A program made the translations under genes and the position numbers. The notes under the pieces are model-generated. The model searched no databases, had not been told where the DNA came from, and worked only from the letters and a program-made list of their open reading frames with translations. 53,259 nucleotides of DNA from Candidatus Berkelbacteria bacterium (lineage in GTDB: Bacteria; Patescibacteriota; UBA1384; DTJR01). Within the stretch, counting starts at the first letter, position 1. Each line of letters starts with the position of its first letter. This document shows positions 48,192 through 53,259 of this stretch, in pieces. The stretch lies in contig JAPLVK010000021.1 of NCBI GenBank assembly GCA_026397175.1, positions 1-53,259 on the forward strand, given 5' to 3'.

Positions 48192-48227
48192 AACCACCTG
48201 CCAAAATCTAACCATCTGCCAAAATCT
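48192..48227 (+). repeat. 18-bp tandem repeat, two copies
   Basis: AACCACCTGCCAAAATCT followed by AACCATCTGCCAAAATCT, with a third partial copy (GCCAAG). It lies between the PH-domain gene and the Cas2/PaaX-fold gene. Confidence 0.85.
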
Positions 48228-48247
48228 GCCAAGCATCCCAATCCAAA

Positions 48248-48279
48248 TGTACAAAAACCTCGATCGAGAAAATAGTACA
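48248..48279. repeat. CGATCG-centred palindrome P8 (CTCGATCGAG family)
   Basis: TGTAC, AAAAAC, CTCGATCGAG, AAAATA, GTACA. The core and ends are palindromic, the six-base spacers are not. It ends 2 bp from the stop codon of the Cas2/PaaX-fold gene and matches P9 at 31 of 32 bases in the same orientation. Confidence 0.9.
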
Positions 48280-48281
48280 CG

Positions 48282-48827
48282 CTATAAGTTAAATCTTTCT
48301 TTTAACTTTGTATCGTCATCTGTTATGTCGCTTTTGGCATTAAAAAAAGAAACATATTTTTCAATGCCAAGCTCTCTCCTTAGCTGATCCAGGGCCTTAA
48401 AATCAGCATAGGGCGAAATAAAAACACTATTTTGAATTCCGACAAAGCCCTTTCGCTTTAGAATCGACCTGAAAATATCCCTTTGCTTTCTTTTTGATTC
48501 CGGAATATCATAACTGATAATTTTCCAATTTCCATCCCATCCGTTACTCGACCAATCGTTCTGTTCAATCTTAATTCTATTAATTTTATTTATAGCTTTT
48601 GGTGTAATTAGAAACTGGTCGTCATTAATTTGGCGAATGTAACCATGCCGACGCAAGCCATAAAAAGCTGATTGATATTGTTCGCTTTTCAGATGCATAT
48701 TTTTTCCGAGTCGACTGGCTGATCCGGCGCTAAATAAAAAGGCCTCCGTATAATCCGCTGTGGTTTCGAGTATCTCGCCAGTAATTTCTAAAAGCAATCT
48801 AGTAGCATTTGATATTTTCTTTTTCAT
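48282..48827 (-). CDS. Cas2/PaaX-fold protein (copy 2)
   Basis: A 181-residue protein. The N-terminal half is a winged helix (TRLLLEITGEILETTADYTEAFLFSAG ... SEQYQSAFYGLRRHGYIRQINDDQFLITPKAINKINRI). The C-terminal half has the Cas2/PaaX ferredoxin-like fold: WDGNWKIISYDIPESKRKQRDIFRSILKRKGFVGIQNSVFISPY ... YVSFFNAKSDI. The layout matches copy 1 at 4.3 kb (WDGxW, F/YDIPE, QNSVxxSPY). There is no CRISPR array or cas1. The start is ATG 48827. Palindromes P8 and P9 lie 2 bp from its stop and 8 bp from its start; TACAAT at the inner edge of P9 may serve as -10 box, which would make P9 an operator. Confidence 0.78.
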   Translation of the reverse strand: MKKKISNATRLLLEITGEILETTADYTEAFLFSAGSASRLGKNMHLKSEQYQSAFYGLRRHGYIRQINDDQFLITPKAINKINRIKIEQNDWSSNGWDGNWKIISYDIPESKRKQRDIFRSILKRKGFVGIQNSVFISPYADFKALDQLRRELGIEKYVSFFNAKSDITDDDTKLKERFNL

Positions 48828-48835
48828 ATTTATAT

Positions 48836-48867
48836 TGTACAAAAATCTCGATCGAGAAAATAGTACA
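48836..48867. repeat. CGATCG-centred palindrome P9 (CTCGATCGAG family)
   Basis: TGTAC, AAAAAT, CTCGATCGAG, AAAATA, GTACA: one base different from P8. It overlaps the likely promoter of the Cas2/PaaX-fold gene. Confidence 0.9.
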
Positions 48868-48994
48868 TTCTTTAAAGAGTGGAAAATGCTGATTTACTAA
48901 GGATTACTATCGTTTTGCTCTTGCGTGACGGCTTTGAGGCGATTGAAATTTATACATTTAAAGCATATTATTTATATATACCAAGGAGGATTCA

Positions 48995-51900
48995 ATCACT
49001 TTTTCTCGTCTTAAAAATTATCTAAGCAGATTCAGCAAACGATCTCTTTTTAATTTTGCCGCATTATTTGTTTTAGTCCTTGTCTCCGGAGCTGTTGTTC
49101 TCGCTCAAACGGGGCATTTCAAAATTTTAGCTGATGTTATAGTTCCGAAAGCGGCTTTAGACAACGGAAGTTTACAAGTTTATGTCAAAGATAAAGATAC
49201 TCTTCAACCAGCGTCGGGATTCCTTTCTGTTGAGCTATGGCAAGACAATACTTATATTACGAGATTTGCGGCTATTGGTACAGAAACAAGCACCATTGCC
49301 TATTTCGGAGGCCTTTCAATCGGAAAAACTTACTATGTAAAATTGGAATCACCACCGCAAACCCCGGCATGCATCGGACAAAGTGTAGCCATTACCGATG
49401 GTCTGCCGACTAAAACAGAACTTATATCACCTTGCCAAACAACCAAAGATACTGCAACGCCAGTCCCGGGTTCTACCGCTACTGCCACCCCTAACACTGG
49501 AACTTCCACGCCCGGTCCGACTGCAATTCCCCGTACAATACCGGATGATGGTTTTACCGTTGAAGGTTTGGTTATTGACTCTACGACTAGCAGCCCATTA
49601 CCCAATGTTTCAGTTAGCGTTCGTTCAAGTGGCGGGCCGACTTCTTCATTTACAACCGGAGCTGATGGCAAGTATTCAGTCCTAGTCAAAGGTAACTCGG
49701 ACCAATCGAATGCCTACTTTATAACCTTCAGCAAGCCAAACTATAAAACTGGTTATCCAAATGACCAAACCACGCTCAATTCACTTGTGAATACAACGCA
49801 ATTTTCTGCTGGGGCAAAATATACATCATTACAAATCAGTATGTCAAAAGACACATCGGGCCTTGCAGTCACCGGCTCTGTTACCGATCAAAACAATGCC
49901 TTGCTTTCTGGAGTCAATCTCAATATCACTTCTTGCCAAAGCTCGGGTGGAGGACCATGGACCGGTGAATCATCTGCTTCAGCTAATACAGACCCTGATA
50001 TCAAGGCCATAAATCCAAATGCTAACTATCTCATCCCTAAGATTCAGAAACCAACCGAGACCGAGCATCAGTGTCTTCACATCACTGCCACCAAACCCGG
50101 TTATACTATCCAAACATACAACAATCAACCTGACTCGGGCGGCTATACGATTTATCTAGTAGGTTCCTCTCAAATTTATAATGTCAACATAAAATTGAAG
50201 GACGACAATACGATAACGAATACAACTACCAAGAAAATTCCTCTTGTAGTCGATTACAGACATGGCGAGGATCGCATTCCTGGAGCAAAAATAACGATTA
50301 GTTGTACTCCGAATGGTAGTTCGACTCTGACTACAGAGCAATGTGCCTGCAAAAAATTAAACCCATCTTTACCAAAAACTATTACTACAGGCCAAACATT
50401 TGTGTTTGATGGGGATACTGCAAACGCCAGGTTTGATAATTTGTACAATATTAAGATAGATAATTCACCTTTTTTAAATTATTACATTTCAGCAACTCCA
50501 CCAAGTGGTTATTTCTTCGATCTCAACCAAAACGGCAAGGTTGATACGGGAGAAGATAAGCTTAAAGATTTTGAAATTGGCAAGGAATATGTTTTAACTG
50601 CGACTGACGAAACAGAATACTATTCCCTGTCAAACTTGAAACCTTTGCGTTTGGCAAAAATACCTAAGATTTCCGGCAATTTTACAGTTTACGGTAAAAT
50701 TGTAGATAGCAACAATAAAGAGAAATTTGTCCCAGATTGCAAAATTAAACTTATTGCATTAAATGAAAACGGCGATGGAGTAGACCAACTTAGCACAACT
50801 TCCAGCCCACAACTAACTTGGCCCACAAATGTTAGCCAAGAGTCAAAAATCGCCAATTATTATATCGAAAATATACCCCTTACCGAAGGTACTTATTATG
50901 AGCTTAAAGCTACATGTGCCGAGCGAAATCCGTCTTTTCAAAACGGAGAACCTTCAACAGGGTCATTTCAATTTTCTTGGTCCGATGTAATAAATTCAGA
51001 AAAGTTTCATATTAAAATTTTATCAGCACCGAATCTCTACGCATCGAGCAATCAACCTGTTGAAAATCTTAAAATTAAATATTTTGATAATAGTAACGGA
51101 AAAGAAATAAATTTCAAAACCGAAAAAATTACTTCCGCAAAGGTCTCTTGTACTCGCATCGATCCTTACCAATACGACGAAAACTGTATGCTATCGTATA
51201 GTATCGATCCTAACGATCCCTCTATTATTGTCTATCATATTAAAAAATTAATTTCTTGGCAAAGCCGTGTAGCGGTAAAGGTTAAAGCCGAACATTACTA
51301 CGAAACAAATGGGCTTTCGACAAAGTCAACAGAAGAATTGCAAACAGATTATTTAACCCTTTTCCAAGAAAATAAAATTATTTGCAATATTTATAATAAT
51401 GTGAAATTTTGTACCAGTAGTTTTATTGCTGATAAAACATTTTCTATCGAAAATATTGCGAATTTAAAAAGATATGCATTGGTTATTAATAATCTTTCTT
51501 CATACATAGGTCTCGACTCATCGAAGTATCCGATTATATATATCGATATCTCAGTTTTTGAATCTATATGGTCCGGCGGCTATCCTAGAGATGGAGCATT
51601 TTATAAGCCGCAACATTTCGGTTCTTTACCAGAGATGGTGCAAGAATTACATCCTTCTTCTGTGATATTTTTAGCATTAGAACGGGTTAATCGTGATATT
51701 GGTGTCTTAGTCCATGAATTTGGTCATTTGGCAGATTATGAATCCATAACAGGTTTGAAAATAGACAAAGATTTTCATAAGGCGTTTTTGGCTGCCAAAG
51801 GATTAATGGAAGATGGCAAGACGCCCATAACTGGTTCTGATGGCCGAGATGTAAGAAGCTGCAGCTCGATTTTTTATAACTATGGTTGTTTTTCTAGTTA

Positions 51901-52969
51901 TTCTCAAACTACTGATTATGAGCAATGGGCAGAATTCTTTATGTGGTGGGTATTGCATAACGACGAGGTTACAAATGCCGTAAATGACCCCACTATGAAA
52001 TTGCCAGAAAACGCGCATTGCTATAATACTTTGATGTATATGATTAATCTTCTGAATCAGAAATTTCCCAATATGAAACACTTTAGTACAAAATCGTTGG
52101 CAGATACTCCTGCCGTTTCATCGGATCAGATAGTTACTGCTGCCACAGGCGATGATACAGAATTTTTGAAGATTATGGCTGAAGCCGGATATACGCCAGC
52201 CAGCAGCCCATCGACTGAAACTGTTGCACCACTTTCTGAAATGAATTTGACCCCACAACAGATTGCCCATGGTGACTTTGTGAAAGACAATTATGACAAG
52301 TTGCCAACCAAACAAAAAGTATCAATTCAGCTAAATATCCAGGAAACGAAAGTAAAGAATCTATTTACCCAAAGCTTACCTGCAACGGAAATCAAAAAAG
52401 CCATTGCAGCTATAAATAAACAAGCGGAGGTATGGCTAGGCAAGATCGGGATTCATATTAGCTCAACTAAGATATCCGGCATTTTGCAAGATCAAAACGG
52501 ACCTGCCGCAGGATTTTTGGTCAAGCTTGGAGACAAATATTCACAAACTGACAATAAAGGAAAGTTTTCATTTAGCAAGGTTCAATCTGGATTACTAAAG
52601 TTTGAGGTTTCCGACCCAAAGATTAACAAAACCTTTAAATTAGATGCTTCTGCAAGCATTTATATTACAGACAATGATCAGATAAAAGATGCAAACATTA
52701 TCATTTTCAGAGATCTCTATATGATGAAAGGCCAAATATATTCTTCAAACAAACCATTGGTCAAGGGCAAAATAATTGTTGATGGCAACCAAACGATAAA
52801 TCTTGATGCAAGCGGCAAGTTTAATTTCAATCTTAAAGAGGGCCAGCACTCACTTGCTATCAAGGACTCAAAAGGCAAAACCCTCAAAGTTACAAACTCC
52901 GGGAAGTACGGCGATCTTAACAAGCTCCCGGTCACAAAAAATATCGATAGCTTGATTTGGGTAAAATAG
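48995..52969 (+). CDS. Large secreted zinc metalloprotease with carboxypeptidase-regulatory repeats
   Basis: The frame extends 116 codons above the first TTG (49343) and encodes a clear signal peptide (KRSLFNFAALFVLVLVSGAVVLAQ). AAGGAGG at 48983-48989 precedes ATC 48995 at 5 bp, so translation probably begins at ATC, giving 1,324 residues. Several CarboxypepD_reg-like beta domains follow (FTVEGLVIDSTTSSPLPNVSVSV, LAVTGSVTDQNNALLSGVNL, FTVYGKIVDSNNKEKFVPD). The protease domain has the zincin motif VLVHEFGHLADYE (His907, Glu908, His911) and a likely third ligand Glu980 in YEQWAEFFMWW, plus Cys pairs. A last CarboxypepD_reg domain (SGILQDQNGPAAGFLVKLGDK) ends the protein. No C-terminal anchor is seen. 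It may process surface or host proteins. Confidence 0.85.
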   Translation: MTFSRLKNYLSRFSKRSLFNFAALFVLVLVSGAVVLAQTGHFKILADVIVPKAALDNGSLQVYVKDKDTLQPASGFLSVELWQDNTYITRFAAIGTETSTIAYFGGLSIGKTYYVKLESPPQTPACIGQSVAITDGLPTKTELISPCQTTKDTATPVPGSTATATPNTGTSTPGPTAIPRTIPDDGFTVEGLVIDSTTSSPLPNVSVSVRSSGGPTSSFTTGADGKYSVLVKGNSDQSNAYFITFSKPNYKTGYPNDQTTLNSLVNTTQFSAGAKYTSLQISMSKDTSGLAVTGSVTDQNNALLSGVNLNITSCQSSGGGPWTGESSASANTDPDIKAINPNANYLIPKIQKPTETEHQCLHITATKPGYTIQTYNNQPDSGGYTIYLVGSSQIYNVNIKLKDDNTITNTTTKKIPLVVDYRHGEDRIPGAKITISCTPNGSSTLTTEQCACKKLNPSLPKTITTGQTFVFDGDTANARFDNLYNIKIDNSPFLNYYISATPPSGYFFDLNQNGKVDTGEDKLKDFEIGKEYVLTATDETEYYSLSNLKPLRLAKIPKISGNFTVYGKIVDSNNKEKFVPDCKIKLIALNENGDGVDQLSTTSSPQLTWPTNVSQESKIANYYIENIPLTEGTYYELKATCAERNPSFQNGEPSTGSFQFSWSDVINSEKFHIKILSAPNLYASSNQPVENLKIKYFDNSNGKEINFKTEKITSAKVSCTRIDPYQYDENCMLSYSIDPNDPSIIVYHIKKLISWQSRVAVKVKAEHYYETNGLSTKSTEELQTDYLTLFQENKIICNIYNNVKFCTSSFIADKTFSIENIANLKRYALVINNLSSYIGLDSSKYPIIYIDISVFESIWSGGYPRDGAFYKPQHFGSLPEMVQELHPSSVIFLALERVNRDIGVLVHEFGHLADYESITGLKIDKDFHKAFLAAKGLMEDGKTPITGSDGRDVRSCSSIFYNYGCFSSYSQTTDYEQWAEFFMWWVLHNDEVTNAVNDPTMKLPENAHCYNTLMYMINLLNQKFPNMKHFSTKSLADTPAVSSDQIVTAATGDDTEFLKIMAEAGYTPASSPSTETVAPLSEMNLTPQQIAHGDFVKDNYDKLPTKQKVSIQLNIQETKVKNLFTQSLPATEIKKAIAAINKQAEVWLGKIGIHISSTKISGILQDQNGPAAGFLVKLGDKYSQTDNKGKFSFSKVQSGLLKFEVSDPKINKTFKLDASASIYITDNDQIKDANIIIFRDLYMMKGQIYSSNKPLVKGKIIVDGNQTINLDASGKFNFNLKEGQHSLAIKDSKGKTLKVTNSGKYGDLNKLPVTKNIDSLIWVK

Positions 52970-52972
52970 ACA

Positions 52973-53259
52973 CTAACGATGAGATCTTTTTTTCTTTCGC
53001 TCGACGGCTTTAAGTCGGGCAACATTTCGTTCTAAAATTCCGGAGGCGTCGGCTAAAGATATTTCGCCGACTTTTTCTTCCATAATATTTTTTGCTTGTT
53101 TTTGCGCTTCGATCGCTCTTTGCTCGTCTATTGATTCGGCAAATTCAGCGGTTTGGGTGAAGCCCTTTGCCTTTTGATCGGTGATTTTAATAAAACCGCT
53201 TCCGACCGCCAAGATCTTTTCTTCGTCTTTTGTTTTAATCCGCATTATTCCTGGCGAAA
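52973..53259 (-). CDS. atpC: ATP synthase epsilon subunit, 5' end outside window
   Basis: The minus-strand frame continues to the window edge (SPGIMRIK at the edge), so the internal ATG at 53245 is not the true start. The visible 95 residues match the end of the F1 epsilon subunit: MRIKTKDEEKILAVGSGFIKITDQKAKGFTQTAEFAESID (last strands of the beta sandwich), then the helical hairpin EQRAIEAQKQAKNIMEEKV ... ASGILERNVARLKAVERKKKR. The rest of the atp operon should lie beyond the window on the same strand. It converges with the protease gene with 3 bp between stops. Confidence 0.8.
   Translation of the reverse strand, partial: SPGIMRIKTKDEEKILAVGSGFIKITDQKAKGFTQTAEFAESIDEQRAIEAQKQAKNIMEEKVGEISLADASGILERNVARLKAVERKKKRSHR

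Overview
The window looks like a chromosomal segment of a Candidate Phyla Radiation (Patescibacteria) bacterium. The evidence is compact AT-rich housekeeping genes with short or minimal proteins (GrpE of 157 aa, a J-protein without zinc finger), a ComEC split into two ORFs, very large surface proteins, TGA used as a normal stop, and many small nuclease/repeat elements. This placement is an inference from gene content; no ribosomal RNA lies in the window.

Layout. 1-4.1 kb (minus): membrane protein fragment, mini-DnaJ, lipoprotein, DnaK. 4.2-5.9 kb: a Cas2/PaaX-fold gene between palindromes, a broken surface-gene copy, HicBA. 5.9-9.4 kb: secreted protein, a G+C-richer two-gene cassette, a RelE-type toxin-antitoxin pair, GrpE. 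9.5-12.4 kb: secreted protein and split ComEC. 12.4-15.1 kb: palindromes, a Gly/Pro/Tyr-rich secreted protein, YebC, a RAYT-type transposase. 15.1-18 kb: a complete diversity-generating retroelement (target, VR, TR, Avd, RT). 18-19 kb: RuvC fused to a GxxExxY nuclease-fold domain. 19-27.8 kb: a plus-strand sugar-nucleotide and glycosyltransferase block (GalT, three glycosyltransferases, ManC, ManB, HAD phosphatase, epimerase), probably for surface glycan. 27.8-29.9 kb: inverted repeats and a three-gene cassette of unknown function. 30-35 kb: ROK-like protein, RuvA, RecG, an unknown gene, a candidate small RNA, ComEA-like protein. 35.4-44.8 kb: a surface protein of about 3,140 aa. 44.8-48.1 kb: RdgB/HAM1, tRNA-Leu(UAG), a type II restriction-modification pair, a PH-domain membrane protein. 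48.2-48.9 kb: a second Cas2/PaaX-fold gene tightly bracketed by palindromes. 49-53 kb: secreted zinc metalloprotease of 1,324 aa and the AtpC end.

The genes suggest a cell with natural competence (ComEC, ComEA), Holliday-junction processing (RuvA, RuvC, RecG), a glycosylated surface with giant adhesin-like proteins, and targeted protein diversification by the retroelement.

The most unusual feature is a set of nuclease-fold genes each associated with palindromic DNA. Two Cas2/PaaX-fold genes each sit between CGATCG-centred palindromes of their own sequence family, and solitary copies of these palindromes lie in distant intergenic regions. A GxxExxY gene has been fused in frame to ruvC between degenerate inverted repeats that resemble a solitary intergenic element 5 kb away. 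A RAYT transposase with 17-bp inverted ends sits at the 3' end of yebC, whose coding tail appears twice. The diversity-generating retroelement is itself unusual: its avd gene is inverted between TR and RT and shares a CATG start with the RT.
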